A DNA stretch of 64,000 nucleotides, taken from assembly GCF_030014955.1 (NCBI RefSeq), contig NZ_JAGRPV010000001.1, forward strand, positions 4,154,001 to 4,218,000. The letters are read 5' to 3'. The position numbers were made by a program, and so were the translations under genes. This DNA comes from Cohnella hashimotonis (GTDB lineage Bacteria > Bacillota > Bacilli > Paenibacillales > Paenibacillaceae). The notes under the pieces were generated by a model. It had not been told where the DNA came from and made no database searches. It worked only from the letters and a program-made list of their open reading frames with translations. The first letter of the stretch is position 1, and the number at the start of each line of letters is the position of its first letter. Of this stretch, positions 53,724 to 64,000 are shown one piece after another.

Positions 53724-55250
53724 CTACAACCTAACACGCTCCCGATACTCCTTCGGCGTCAACCCGACCACCTTTTTGAAAACCTTGTTGAAGTACGCGG
53801 GGTCGCCATATCCGACCATCTCGCCCACCTCGTACGTTTTGAGCGCCGGGTTGCGAATCAGATGCTCCTTGGCATGGGCGATACGTACGGAAATGATGTA
53901 ATCCGTAATCGTCTCGCCGGTCTCCGTCTTGAACAGCTTGCTCAAATAGCTGGGCGTCAAGTAGACGCGGTCCGCGAGCCGCTGCAGCTCGAGCTCTTCC
54001 GTAAAATGCGCCTGTACGTAAGCCTTTACGGTTTCGACGACGCGATTTTCCTGCCTTGCTTCCTTAAGTATGTGAAGCAGAGCCGCCGCCGACTCCATAA
54101 ATTCCGTTGTAAATGTATGCCAGCTCACGAACCTTACCGGCGACAGTCTCAGCTGCTCGTCCTCGAACTCGCCGGCCGGGAGCCGTGTCTGCCGGCCGCT
54201 CAGCTCGCCGCGAAGCAGGCCGAACACCGCGGACGCGGCTTCGCTCAAAGTCGGCCAGGCCGGACGCAGCTTGCCCGTCTCCTCCAGCCAAGCCCGCAGC
54301 GCGTTCTCGGCACGGGGCAGATCGAGCAGCTGCAGGGCGGGCCGAAAGTCTTTGTCCAGCAACCGGAGCAAACCGGACACATCTTCCGGCCGCTTCGACA
54401 GATGCAGAAAATCGTTCATCGCCTTGATGCCGTCCTCGTACCATACTTGCTGCATGGCGGCTTCCGCTTCCTGGTAAGCGTCACGCAGCTTGAGCGGGCC
54501 CTGATGGACAGCGCTCACGCCGATTCGCGCATGGACCGCATGCGGGATGCGCTGGAGCAGCGTCGAGGCAATGCCGCGAGCGGTATCGTCATGATCGCCC
54601 TTGCCGATCGCCACGACGATGACCGATTGTCGCGGCTCCCAGACGAAGCTGCGATGCTCCCGATTCCACGCTTCCATATAAAAGGCGAGCCGCTCGCCCG
54701 TGAGTTCCGGGTCCGTCCGCAGCAGAACGACCGCGAAGTGCTCCTTGAACAAGCCGATCTGCGACAACTCTCGTCCAGCGCCTTCCGTCATATGGGCGGG
54801 CAGGTGACGGACGTCGCTGCCGAGCAGCAGCCGGATATGTTCCTCCGCTGCGACGGCTTTTCGGTAGCTTTCCAGCTCAAGGTTATGTTTGACGCGGCGC
54901 AGCAGTTCTCCGAGTTCGTCCTGGTCGACCGGCTTCAGCAGATAGTCCTCGACGCCTTGCCGGATGGCGCCTCTAGCGAACTCGAAGTCGCTGAAGCCGC
55001 TGAGCACGGCAAACTTCACCTTCGGCCTCCGGCGCTGCACCTGCTCGATGAGCTGCAGTCCGTTCATTTGGGGCATTTTGATATCGGTGAAAATGAGGTC
55101 GACTTCGAGACTGCCCAGCTCGCCGAGCAGTTCCAGTCCTCCCGAATAAATACCGACGATTTTATAGTCATCGCCCGTCATTTCAATTAATTTGGCGAGC
55201 CCCAGCCTGATTTTTTCTTCGTCGTCGACGACTGCGATATTGACGATCAT
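53724..55250 (-). CDS. YesN-like response regulator, AraC type (mannan block)
   Basis: A 508-residue regulator. The receiver domain has phosphoacceptor Asp56 (LIFTDIKMP). The C-terminal AraC helix-turn-helix pair reads LADRVYLTPSYLSKLFKTET and VGEMVGYGDPAYFNKVFKK. It overlaps the kinase gene by four bases (ATGA) and lies just upstream of the permeases, which it probably activates. Confidence 0.93.
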   Translation of the reverse strand: MIVNIAVVDDEEKIRLGLAKLIEMTGDDYKIVGIYSGGLELLGELGSLEVDLIFTDIKMPQMNGLQLIEQVQRRRPKVKFAVLSGFSDFEFARGAIRQGVEDYLLKPVDQDELGELLRRVKHNLELESYRKAVAAEEHIRLLLGSDVRHLPAHMTEGAGRELSQIGLFKEHFAVVLLRTDPELTGERLAFYMEAWNREHRSFVWEPRQSVIVVAIGKGDHDDTARGIASTLLQRIPHAVHARIGVSAVHQGPLKLRDAYQEAEAAMQQVWYEDGIKAMNDFLHLSKRPEDVSGLLRLLDKDFRPALQLLDLPRAENALRAWLEETGKLRPAWPTLSEAASAVFGLLRGELSGRQTRLPAGEFEDEQLRLSPVRFVSWHTFTTEFMESAAALLHILKEARQENRVVETVKAYVQAHFTEELELQRLADRVYLTPSYLSKLFKTETGETITDYIISVRIAHAKEHLIRNPALKTYEVGEMVGYGDPAYFNKVFKKVVGLTPKEYRERVRL

Positions 55251-57127
55251 GTCGATTCTCCCCCTTGATGCGCTGCGGGCGTCGCTGGCAGCCGGACGGT
55301 CACGACCGTGCCGTGGCCGAACCGGCTGCGAATCGAGAGCCCGTAGGTTTCTCCGTACTTAAGCTTGATGCGTTCGTTGACGTTTCTTAGCCCTATGCCG
55401 GTATTGTCGCCCTCGCCGTCCGGCGCCCGAACCAGCGAAGCCTGCAGCTTGTGCAGCGTCTCTTCGTCCATACCCTCTCCGTCGTCCTCTACATCGAACA
55501 GCAGGTCCGTCCTCTCCTGCTTGCACAGGACGCGGATCCGCATCCCGCTGCGGGACTCATGAAGCCCGTGATAGACCGCATTTTCCACGATCGGCTGAAA
55601 AAGCAGCTTGATTACGCTTAAATTCTCGGTCTCCCGCGCATCGGGCAGCTCCAGCTCGAAGCGGCTGCCGTAACGGTAATTCAGCAGCTGCACGTAAATG
55701 CCCAGATGCTCCCATTCCTTCGCGATCGGCACGCTCTCGAGCCCCCCGTGAATGCTGTAACGGAGCAGCTTGCCGAGAAGCTGGGTCATCGTCGCCACTT
55801 CTTTATTGTCGCTGAGCACGGCGGTCATGCGAATCGATTCGAGCGTATTATAAATGAAGTGCGGATTGATCTGATGCTGCAGCGACTGCAGCTCGGCCTC
55901 TTTCTTGCGCTCCTCGACCGCGTAAATATCTTGAATGAGCGTCTTGATCCGGTCGATCATCCGGTTGAACGCGCTGCCGACCAGCCCCGCCTCGTCGCGG
56001 CTGACAACGGGAAACGCCACGTCGAGATTACCCGTCTGCACTTCCTTCATCATGCGGACAAGTCCCCGGAGCGGCCGCGTGATCGCGAACACCAACACGA
56101 GCGAGATCAGCAGGGCGAACGCCATAATGGCGAGCGCCGCGGCGATCGTATACGTGCGGGTCCGCAGCGCGTCCGCCATCAGCTCGTCCTCTGGAATCGT
56201 GATCAGCACCTTCCACCCCGTCACCGAGGACTCTTTGAAAATCGCCAGCACGCTTTTTCCGTCGATTTTCGTATGGAAGCTGCCTTGCTCGGTCAGTACG
56301 CCCGGCATCAGCTCGCTGTTTTTTAGATTTTGCCCGATGAGCGACTTGTCGCTGTCGTAAACGACGCTGCCGCTCTCGTCGACGACGAGCGTTTTCCCGT
56401 GCGTGGACTTGTCCAAATCTTTAATGATGTTGTCGATGACGCCGATGTTGGCGTCGATCGCGATCATCCCGATCGATTCGAACGTGCGCGGATCGATGAT
56501 CTTGCGTACGACCGTGAACACGTAGCGGCTGCTCGTCGCCCTTCCGGCGACGTCCTGGGTGCTGACGAGTACCGGCGTACCGTGCGCCTCCTCGGCGAGC
56601 TCCGTCCATCTGGGCAGCACGTCCTGCAGGTCGGAGCGGATGGCCGTATTTTTAATGGCGAAGTAAGGATTGCCGTATACGTCGAACAAATAGACGACAT
56701 TCGTGCTGCTTTTAATATTGTTGATAAAATAAATGCTGCTGCCGATCTTGCGGTCGATGGCGAGCCGCGTGCGCTCCTGTTCGGTCAGTACGCCGCTGTC
56801 TCCCGCCTCGCCTCCCGTCTGCCCGCCGTAGAAGCTGTTCGACATTTTGAGTCCTTCCATAATATCGGCCTGGTAAGAAGGAATGATCGATATTTTTTTC
56901 ATGTCTTCAATATAATCGTCCATCTTCCCCATCATCTGGTCGGACAATTGAGAGACGAACGTGACCGTATTGCGCTCGATCGAATTCGAATAACGCTGTG
57001 CGGCGACGTAGGTGAGCACGCCGATCGGCAGGATGATCAGGAACAGGAACACGATGATCAGCTTGCTCTCCATCCGATCCGGCCACCATTTCCGCGTGCG
57101 GGCGAGCCGCCGATTCCTTTTTATCAT
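55247..57127 (-). CDS. YesM-like sensor histidine kinase (mannan block)
   Basis: A 626-residue membrane kinase (634 from an upstream ATG). I use the ATG at 57127 with GAGGAG six bases ahead. It has an N-terminal membrane helix (LIIVFLFLIILPIGVLTYV), an extracellular Cache-like sensor region, a second helix (about residue 335), HAMP, and the kinase core with LQHQINPHFIYNTLE and PIVENAVYHG, DDGEGMDEE. It pairs with the AraC-type regulator. Confidence 0.93.
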   Translation of the reverse strand: MIKRNRRLARTRKWWPDRMESKLIIVFLFLIILPIGVLTYVAAQRYSNSIERNTVTFVSQLSDQMMGKMDDYIEDMKKISIIPSYQADIMEGLKMSNSFYGGQTGGEAGDSGVLTEQERTRLAIDRKIGSSIYFINNIKSSTNVVYLFDVYGNPYFAIKNTAIRSDLQDVLPRWTELAEEAHGTPVLVSTQDVAGRATSSRYVFTVVRKIIDPRTFESIGMIAIDANIGVIDNIIKDLDKSTHGKTLVVDESGSVVYDSDKSLIGQNLKNSELMPGVLTEQGSFHTKIDGKSVLAIFKESSVTGWKVLITIPEDELMADALRTRTYTIAAALAIMAFALLISLVLVFAITRPLRGLVRMMKEVQTGNLDVAFPVVSRDEAGLVGSAFNRMIDRIKTLIQDIYAVEERKKEAELQSLQHQINPHFIYNTLESIRMTAVLSDNKEVATMTQLLGKLLRYSIHGGLESVPIAKEWEHLGIYVQLLNYRYGSRFELELPDARETENLSVIKLLFQPIVENAVYHGLHESRSGMRIRVLCKQERTDLLFDVEDDGEGMDEETLHKLQASLVRAPDGEGDNTGIGLRNVNERIKLKYGETYGLSIRSRFGHGTVVTVRLPATPAAHQGGEST

Positions 57128-57250
57128 AAGCTTCTCCTCGCCGAAGGGCATGCCCTAACAAGTATGATGCGCCGATTCCGGTTATCGTTAGCGATACTCA
57201 TTATACATAACAAAGGCTAACGAAGTAAGCGGATACGATGGGATGCCGGT

Positions 57251-57327
57251 AAAAAGACAAAAGCCGCCTCCCGGCAACTGAGCGCTGCGCGAAGAGACGG
57301 CCCGTCCGATCTGCCGGAAGGCGGCGG
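57251..57327 (-). terminator. Terminator after gpr
   Basis: Long arms, CCGCCTTCCGGCA and TGCCGGGAGGCGG on the minus strand, enclose a 35-base loop and are followed by TTTTGTCTTTTT. It ends gpr ahead of the mannan block. Confidence 0.7.
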
Positions 57328-57333
57328 ATCGCT

Positions 57334-58338
57334 TCAGTGCGTATAAGCGGCCACGTTGTCGGTGTCGATCGCCTGGTGCATCGCCGCATTCAGACCGCTC
57401 GCGACGATGTTGCCGAGGTCCTCGATGAAGTCGTCGATCTCCTTCGGCGTGACCAGCAGATCGTGGCCGATCGGCTGAAGCACCTCTTTGACCAACTGCA
57501 GCCGTTCCTGACCCGCCATCGTGCCGAAAACGCCGAACAGCGGATCGGTATCGGGCGTATGCTTTTTCATATGAGCCAGCACCATGTCCATCGCGTCGTT
57601 GACGATCGTGGATGCGTACAGTACCGTCGGCACGCCGATAGCCAGCACCGGCACGCCCAGCGTCGCGCGCGTTAGTCCCTTGCGCTTGTTGCCGATGCCC
57701 GAGCCCGGGTGAATGCCCGTATCCGCGATCTGGATCGTCGTGTTCACGCGCTCGAGCGACCTCGCCGCCAGCGCGTCGATCGCGATGACGAGCTCCGGCT
57801 TGGCCTGCTGCACGGCGCCGAGCACGATGTCGCTCGATTCGATGCCCGTCGTGCCGAGCACCCCCGGCGCGATCGCGCTGACGGAGCGATAGCCTTCGCC
57901 CACCTGGTCCGGCATCAGCTCGAAAAACTGGCGCGTCACCATCAGATTGTCGACGACGATCGGTCCGAGCGCATCCGGCGTCACCTTGCCGTTGCCGAGG
58001 CCGACGACCATGACTGAAGTTTGCGGTCCGACGCCGATTCGGGCGAGAAAAGCCTCGAATTCTCTGGCGAACGTCGTCGCGACGCGGTTTTGCAGCTCCG
58101 AATCCCCTCGCCTTAGCTCCGGCACCTCCAGCGTGACGTAGTGCCCCTGCATTTTGCCGATCGCCTGCGCGCCCTGCTCCGTCTGAATCTCCATCCGCGT
58201 GACGGTGATGCCGCCCTCGCGCTCGGTCTCGGTCCAGACGCCCGGAATGCTGCCGCCGGACTGCGATTCCGCTCTCTCCTTGGCCTCAAGCGCCAAGTCG
58301 GTTCTGACGTCGTACATGCTTAGATCAAGATCGCTCAC
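57334..58338 (-). CDS. gpr: Germination protease (Gpr)
   Basis: Endopeptidase that degrades small acid-soluble spore proteins on germination. I use the GTG at 58338 (334 aa), preceded by GAGGAG ten bases away, which gives the family-typical beginning SDLDLSMYDVRTDLALEAKE with its autoprocessing region. Signature stretches include VMVVGLGNGKVTPDALGP, SAIAPGVLGTTGIESSDI and ADTGIHPGSGIGNKRKGL. Bacillus Gpr is about 370 aa. It is divergent from rpsT, as is common. Confidence 0.94.
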   Translation of the reverse strand: MSDLDLSMYDVRTDLALEAKERAESQSGGSIPGVWTETEREGGITVTRMEIQTEQGAQAIGKMQGHYVTLEVPELRRGDSELQNRVATTFAREFEAFLARIGVGPQTSVMVVGLGNGKVTPDALGPIVVDNLMVTRQFFELMPDQVGEGYRSVSAIAPGVLGTTGIESSDIVLGAVQQAKPELVIAIDALAARSLERVNTTIQIADTGIHPGSGIGNKRKGLTRATLGVPVLAIGVPTVLYASTIVNDAMDMVLAHMKKHTPDTDPLFGVFGTMAGQERLQLVKEVLQPIGHDLLVTPKEIDDFIEDLGNIVASGLNAAMHQAIDTDNVAAYTH

Positions 58339-58446
58339 CGCAAATTCGCTCCTCTCCGACTGCTGAACGGGGCAGCGCGATCCGCACGCGTGCCTGCCGC
58401 GTAAATGCGCCTTACGGACGCAGCCGCGCCAACTCCGCGATTGTCT

Positions 58447-58475
58447 TGCGTTTTGCCCCCTTGCATGATAGAATG
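58447..58475 (+). promoter_or_regulatory. Promoter of rpsT
   Basis: TTGCGT (58447-58452) and TAGAAT (58470-58475) are 17 bases apart, 50 bases ahead of the rpsT start. Confidence 0.7.
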
Positions 58476-58525
58476 TTACAAGTTGTGTGGAGAAATACTT
58501 GCAGTTTTTGCAGGAGGTGAAATCA

Positions 58526-58798
58526 ATGCCGAACATCAAATCCGCAATCAAGCGCACCAAGACGAACGAGAAGCGCCGCCTTCGCAACGCTTCCCAGAAG
58601 TCCGCTCTTCGTACCGCCGTCAAGCAAGCGGACGTAGCCGTAGTGGGCACGGACGTCGAAGCAGCGAAGAATGCGCTTCAAGTGGCACAGAAGAAGCTGG
58701 ACAAGGCAGTAACCAAGGGCCTCATCCACAAGAACGCGGCTTCCCGCAAGAAGTCCCGTCTCGCCAAGAAGTTGAACGCGCTGTCCGCGCAAGCGTAA
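58526..58798 (+). CDS. rpsT: 30S ribosomal protein S20
   Basis: A 90-residue basic ribosomal protein. It begins [20 protein letters not shown] and ends with a Lys/Arg/Ala-rich helix ([18 protein letters not shown]), the standard S20 signature. AGGAGGTG precedes the ATG at an ideal distance; the longer upstream frame is not needed. A strong terminator follows. Confidence 0.97.
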   Translation: MPNIKSAIKRTKTNEKRRLRNASQKSALRTAVKQADVAVVGTDVEAAKNALQVAQKKLDKAVTKGLIHKNAASRKKSRLAKKLNALSAQA

Positions 58799-58825
58799 GC
58801 AGCGACTGAATCCATAATGGCGTTT

Positions 58826-58857
58826 AAAAGCCGTACCCTCCGGGGTACGGCTTTTTT
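58826..58857 (+). terminator. Terminator after rpsT
   Basis: AAAAGCCGTACCC pairs with GGGTACGGCTTTT, followed by T residues. Confidence 0.92.
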
Positions 58858-58909
58858 GAACGTTGGAAGCGAATGGCGTCTGGATTCGACTAAGGCTCCC
58901 CGCATCCGC

Positions 58910-59335
58910 TCAGCTTTTCCGCTCGATCACCCGAAAAGACGCGGTCGCCATCGAAGACAGTTTGCCGTCCGCCGTATACAGCCTTCCCTCCGCGGTCACC
59001 ATCCGCCCCGACATATGCACGACGGTCGCGGTCGCCCGCACCCTGCCCGCCAGCGCCGGAGCCGTAAAATGAATGTTCAGGCTGGACGTCACGACGTCCT
59101 CGTCCGGGCGCGCCGCCATCGCGGCCAGCCCCATTGCCGAATCAAGCAGCGCCGTATGCACCCCGCCGTGCATCATGCCGATCAAATTCATATGCCGCTC
59201 CTCGACATCCAGCTCGACGACGGTCTCGCGCGCGTCCCGTCGGATCAGCTCGCACCCCAGGTATCCCCAGAACGTGCGCCCGGCCCGCTCGACCATCTCC
59301 TCCTCGGACCCGGAAGCCGGGTTCGGTCCTTCCAT
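58910..59335 (-). CDS. PaaI-type hotdog thioesterase
   Basis: A 141-residue hotdog-fold protein. The motif NLIGMMHGGVHTALLDSAMGLAA (central helix with catalytic Asp) and SLNIHFTAPALAGRVRATATV are typical of PaaI-like acyl-CoA thioesterases. It is the last gene of the fatty-acid cluster and may hydrolyse acyl-CoA intermediates. Substrate range is unknown. Confidence 0.88.
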   Translation of the reverse strand: MEGPNPASGSEEEMVERAGRTFWGYLGCELIRRDARETVVELDVEERHMNLIGMMHGGVHTALLDSAMGLAAMAARPDEDVVTSSLNIHFTAPALAGRVRATATVVHMSGRMVTAEGRLYTADGKLSSMATASFRVIERKS

Positions 59336-59383
59336 GACGTTCCCTCCCCTCGGGCCTGCCGCGCGAAGCGGCGCCCGGTGCCA

Positions 59384-61078
59384 TTATCGGTCGTCGTGAT
59401 CGCGGCCGGCCGACTCTTCTTCGAGCAGCTTGCGCCGCAGCACTTTCCCCGCCATCGTTTTCGGCAGGCTGCTTCTGAATTCATATACGCGCGGCACCTT
59501 GTAGGCGGCAAGGCGCTCCTTGCACCAGGCTTTAAGCTCCGATTCGGTCAGCTTCGTTCCGGGCTTCAGCACGGCGTACACCTTGACGGTCTCGCCGCGA
59601 TACGGATCGGGTACGCCGAGCGCCGCCGCCTCCTCGATCGCGGGATGCTCGAACAGCACTTCTTCGATCTCCCGGGGAAATATATTGTAGCCGCCCGCGA
59701 TAATCATATCCTTCATCCGGTCCATGATGTAGAAAAAGCCTTCCTCGTCCATTCGCGCCATGTCGCCCGTGCGCAGCCAGCCGTCACGAAGCGCCCGCTC
59801 CGTCTCCTCCGGCCGGTTCCAATAGCCCTTCATGACCTGCGGCCCCTTGATCGCGAGCTCCCCCGTCGACCCGATCGGCAGATCCTCCCCGGTGTCGGGA
59901 TGCACGATTTTCGCCAAAGTATCCGTAAAAGGCAGGCCGATCGATCCTTTTTTGCGGTATTCCCAGATGTTGTTCGCATGGGTGACCGGCGACGCCTCCG
60001 TCAGTCCGTACCCTTCGATAAGCCTGCCGCCGGTGATGGCCTCGAACCGCTCCTGCACCTCGTGCGGAAGCGGCGCGGCGCCGCTGATGCAAATTTCGAT
60101 CGAAGACAAATCATAATCGCGGACGTTCGGATGGTTGATGAGCGCGATGTACATGGTCGGAGCGCCGGGAAACACAGTCGGCTTCTGCTTGTCGATAATA
60201 CGCAGGATGTCGCCTGCCTCAAATCTCGGCACGAGGATCAACTCGCCGCCCAGCATGATCGCCTGGTTCATGAGCACGGTCAAGCCGAACACGTGGAAAA
60301 AGGGAAGCGCCGCCAAATAACGTTCCCGGCCGGGCTTGCTTTTGTAAAACCACAGGCTCGTTTGCATCGTATTGGCGACGAGATTGGCGTGCGTGAGCAT
60401 GACGCCTTTGGCAATGCCGGTCGTGCCCCCGGTATATTGGAGGAGCGCGAGCTCGCGTTCGGCGTCCACCTCCGCGTGAAGCGGCAACGGAGGCATATCG
60501 CGCAGCAGCCGGGCGTACCGATGTACGCGCGGCCCATAGGACACGTGCCGATCGAGTCCCTCCCGCCTCGCTTTGATCGGGTACAGCCAGCTTTTCGGAA
60601 AAGGAAGCCCGTCTTGGATGGAGGTCACGATGATGTGCAAATCGGACAGCTCATGCGCCGCCTCCTTCACTCTGCGGAACAGCAGATCGAGCGTCAGGAT
60701 GACAACGGCGCCCGAATCCTTGAGCTGATGCGCGATTTCCCGCTGCACATACAGCGGGTTGGTCATGACCACGACGCAACCGGCGAGCAGCGTGCCGAAA
60801 TACGCGGCGACGAGCTGCGGACAATTGGGGAGCATGATCGCGACCCGCTCGCCGCGTCCGACGCCGAGCTTCCCCAGGACGCCTGCGAACCGGTACGCGG
60901 CGTCCAGAAGCTGCGCGTAAGTTGTTTTTTTGCCCATGAAGCTGAGTGCGGTCCGATCGGGAAAACGTTCGGCTGAGGCGACGAGGAAGGCGGCCAGATT
61001 ATGCTGCGGATACGGGCAGGTCTTGGGCACTTCGCTAGGATAATGCGCATACCAAGGCGCTTGCGGCAAACCCATCAC
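59384..61078 (-). CDS. Long-chain fatty acid-CoA ligase (FadD/LcfA type)
   Basis: A 564-residue adenylate-forming enzyme. The AMP-binding motif is YTGGTTGIAKGVMLTHANL. Later motifs are EGYGLTEASPV, GWLRTGDMARMDEEG and the catalytic-Lys region ending PKTMAGKVLRRKL. It activates fatty acids for beta-oxidation. It lies between the acyl-CoA dehydrogenase and the thioesterase in one orientation. Confidence 0.93.
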   Translation of the reverse strand: MMGLPQAPWYAHYPSEVPKTCPYPQHNLAAFLVASAERFPDRTALSFMGKKTTYAQLLDAAYRFAGVLGKLGVGRGERVAIMLPNCPQLVAAYFGTLLAGCVVVMTNPLYVQREIAHQLKDSGAVVILTLDLLFRRVKEAAHELSDLHIIVTSIQDGLPFPKSWLYPIKARREGLDRHVSYGPRVHRYARLLRDMPPLPLHAEVDAERELALLQYTGGTTGIAKGVMLTHANLVANTMQTSLWFYKSKPGRERYLAALPFFHVFGLTVLMNQAIMLGGELILVPRFEAGDILRIIDKQKPTVFPGAPTMYIALINHPNVRDYDLSSIEICISGAAPLPHEVQERFEAITGGRLIEGYGLTEASPVTHANNIWEYRKKGSIGLPFTDTLAKIVHPDTGEDLPIGSTGELAIKGPQVMKGYWNRPEETERALRDGWLRTGDMARMDEEGFFYIMDRMKDMIIAGGYNIFPREIEEVLFEHPAIEEAAALGVPDPYRGETVKVYAVLKPGTKLTESELKAWCKERLAAYKVPRVYEFRSSLPKTMAGKVLRRKLLEEESAGRDHDDR

Positions 61079-61104
61079 CTCACGGTCCGGAGTCTATCGC
61101 TGTT

Positions 61105-62889
61105 CTAGCTGATATAGCCTTCCTCCCGGATAACGGCCGCCGCAATCTGCCGTTTGAGCGCCACCGTGTCCACCGGACTGCGGCGCGTCAGCTTCTTGAG
61201 CGCCGACAGCTGCGTCCGCAGCGAATCGCCGGTATCCACGGCCGACAGCGTTTCTTTGGCGAGCGCTTCGATCTGTCCGAAGGCGTCGTGCGCGAACGCT
61301 CGCGTCATGGCGACGGCCAGCGCCGCGCGCTCTTCCCCTTTGCTCGCCAGCTGCTTTTTCGCGCGGAGAACCGCGCTCTCCATCGCATAGAGCTGAATCA
61401 GCATGTCGGCCAGCGCCGTGAGCGCCTCTTGCTCCTCCTCTAGCCGCGGACCGAAGCGCTGAACGGCGCCGGCCCCCGCCATTAAAAATATGTTTTTGGC
61501 CATCGCAGTCAGATGCGTCTCTTCTTCAAGGGTGCCTTCGAACGTTCGTCCCGGTACGAGCTGCAGCAGCTCGCCCTGGAGCGCCTGCGCCTTTTGCAGC
61601 AGCGGCAGCTGGCCCTTGAGCGCCCGCTTCACGAGCGTGCCCGGAATGAGCAGCCGGTTGATCTCGTTCGTCCCCTCGAAAATGCGGTTGATGCGCGAGT
61701 CGCGGTAAATCCGCTCGATTTTGTACTCCTGAATGTAGCCGTAGCCCCCGTGAATCTGAACGCCTTCGTCGGCGATAAAGTCCAGCGCTTCGGAGCCGAA
61801 CACCTTGTTAATCGAGCATTCGATGGCGTACTCCGCGATCGCCTTGGCCGAGTGAACGCCGGATGCAGGCGAGGCATGATCAATCTCGGACAATCCTGAA
61901 TCGATGAGCCCGGCGGTACGGTAGATGACGCTCTCGAGCACGTAGGCGCGGGTGTTCATCTCGGCGAGCTTTTTCCCCACAAGCGGAAAAGCGGAGATCG
62001 GCTTGCCGAACTGGACGCGCTCGTTCGCATACTTCGCGCTTAAGGCGATCGCCTCCTTGGCGCCGCCCAGACAGCCGACGGCAAGCTTGAAGCGCCCGAT
62101 ATTCAAAATGTTGAAGGCGATCAGATGGCCCTTGCCGACCTCCCACAGCAAATTGTCGACCGGCACCTTTACGTCCTCAAGCACGAGCGGACGCGTCGAG
62201 CTCCCTTTGATGCCCATTTTTTTCTCTTCGGGTCCGACGCTTACGCCCTCCATCGCGCGTTCGACGATAAAGGTGCTGAAGTGCAGCCCGTCGACCTTCG
62301 CATATACGATAAAGAGGTCCGCAAAGCCCGCGTTCGTAATGAATTGCTTCGTGCCGCTGAGCACGTAATGGCTGCCGTCATCGGCCAACCGTGCCGTCGT
62401 CCTGGCCCCGAGCGCGTCCGAGCCCGACGACGGCTCGGTCAGGCAATACGCGGCTATTCGGCGCCCGCTCGCGAGATCGGGCAAATACCTTTGCTTCTGC
62501 GCCTGCGAGCCGAAATAGACGATCGGCAGCGTGCCGATCCCGACATGCGCGCCGATCGACAGGGCGAAGGAAGCCGCGCGGGACAGCCGCTCGCTGATGA
62601 GCGCAGAGCTGATCTTGTCGAGACCGAGGCCGCCGTATTCCTCGGGGACGTCCGCGCCGAGCAAGCCCAGCTCTCCTGCCTTGCGCATCAGCTTTACGGT
62701 CAGCTCGTAATCGAGCTTCTCCAGCCGCTCGTCATGCGGCAGCACGTCGCGGTCGACGAACGTCTCCGTCGTCTCGGCGATCATGCGCTGCTCCTCGGTC
62801 AAGTCCTCGGGCGTCGCGATCGATGCGCAGTCGGCGTCCGCGACGACAAAACCGCCGCCGACCGTTTTTGCGAACGTTTTTCCTGTCAT
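61105..62889 (-). CDS. fadE: Acyl-CoA dehydrogenase (FadE-like)
   Basis: A 594-residue flavoprotein, the same length as I recall for Bacillus FadE (YusJ). Motifs include CLTEPSSGSDALGARTTA, TKQFITNAGFADLFIVYAKV and QIHGGYGYIQEYKIERIYRD followed by EGTNEINRLLIPG. A C-terminal helical extension (about 420-594) is typical of this subgroup. It introduces the first double bond in beta-oxidation. Confidence 0.92.
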   Translation of the reverse strand: MTGKTFAKTVGGGFVVADADCASIATPEDLTEEQRMIAETTETFVDRDVLPHDERLEKLDYELTVKLMRKAGELGLLGADVPEEYGGLGLDKISSALISERLSRAASFALSIGAHVGIGTLPIVYFGSQAQKQRYLPDLASGRRIAAYCLTEPSSGSDALGARTTARLADDGSHYVLSGTKQFITNAGFADLFIVYAKVDGLHFSTFIVERAMEGVSVGPEEKKMGIKGSSTRPLVLEDVKVPVDNLLWEVGKGHLIAFNILNIGRFKLAVGCLGGAKEAIALSAKYANERVQFGKPISAFPLVGKKLAEMNTRAYVLESVIYRTAGLIDSGLSEIDHASPASGVHSAKAIAEYAIECSINKVFGSEALDFIADEGVQIHGGYGYIQEYKIERIYRDSRINRIFEGTNEINRLLIPGTLVKRALKGQLPLLQKAQALQGELLQLVPGRTFEGTLEEETHLTAMAKNIFLMAGAGAVQRFGPRLEEEQEALTALADMLIQLYAMESAVLRAKKQLASKGEERAALAVAMTRAFAHDAFGQIEALAKETLSAVDTGDSLRTQLSALKKLTRRSPVDTVALKRQIAAAVIREEGYIS

Positions 62890-62935
62890 TTGCGTGGAAC
62901 CTCCCTTGAACGCTTATTACGCTGATGTGGCGATA

Positions 62936-64000
<1,065 letters not shown>

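Overview
The window comes from an endospore-forming, GC-rich Firmicute of the Paenibacillaceae type (Paenibacillus/Cohnella-like). The evidence is the spore genes gpr and spoIIP, a CIRCE-controlled hrcA-grpE-dnaK-dnaJ operon, a T-box tyrS leader, many YesM/YesN two-component pairs and CUT1 sugar transporters, and high-GC codon usage. Almost everything is on the minus strand. Assignments rest on reading motifs in the sequence; no database search was run.

Layout. 0-2 kb: tyrS (3' end outside the window) behind a tyrosine T-box, then a YfhD-like gene coupled to a small unknown gene. 2.2-7.1 kb: dnaJ, dnaK, grpE, hrcA. 7.1-11.4 kb: a GNAT acetyltransferase with candidate ARG boxes, a TrmB regulator with an Fsr-type MFS exporter, a likely group II intron relic, an HD-GYP protein and a YkgJ-type cysteine-cluster protein. 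11.5-16 kb: hemW, a 63-aa gene, lepA and an unknown 365-aa gene. 16-21 kb: a six-gene operon (FAH hydrolase, sugar dehydrogenase, enolase-superfamily dehydratase, KdgF-like cupin, SDR, PIG-L hydrolase), divergent from a GntR regulator and a 354-aa unknown gene, with a palindrome on the operon promoter. 23-38 kb: an SGNH hydrolase, a large unassigned glycosidase-like protein, a secreted multidomain GH-A enzyme, a CUT1 transporter and a YesMN-type two-component system. 38-44.3 kb: a MutS2-like protein without Smr behind a possible attenuator, a Crp/Fnr regulator, an HD-GYP protein, yqxA and spoIIP. 44.3-45.4 kb: a gene-free, repeat-rich spacer. 45.4-57.2 kb: a beta-mannan oligosaccharide locus (solute-binding protein, GH130 phosphorylase, cellobiose 2-epimerase, GH113 mannanase, LacI regulator, two permeases, YesMN pair). 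57.3-64 kb: gpr, divergent rpsT, and a fatty-acid degradation cluster (thioesterase, acyl-CoA ligase, fadE, partial fadA).

How it fits together. The order rpsT/gpr/spoIIP/yqxA/lepA/hemW/hrcA/grpE/dnaK/dnaJ matches the backbone known from Bacillus subtilis. Here it is split by two carbohydrate blocks: about 28 kb between lepA and yqxA, and about 13 kb between spoIIP and gpr. The mannan block is a readable intracellular pathway: GH113 makes mannobiose, the 2-epimerase makes mannosylglucose, and GH130 phosphorolyses it. The other block couples an uncharacterised extracellular glycan system to a set of oxidoreductase, dehydratase and diketo-acid hydrolase genes. Those resemble the non-phosphorylative deoxysugar (diketo-hydrolase) route, and its substrate cannot be read from sequence. 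This is the best candidate here for an undescribed system.
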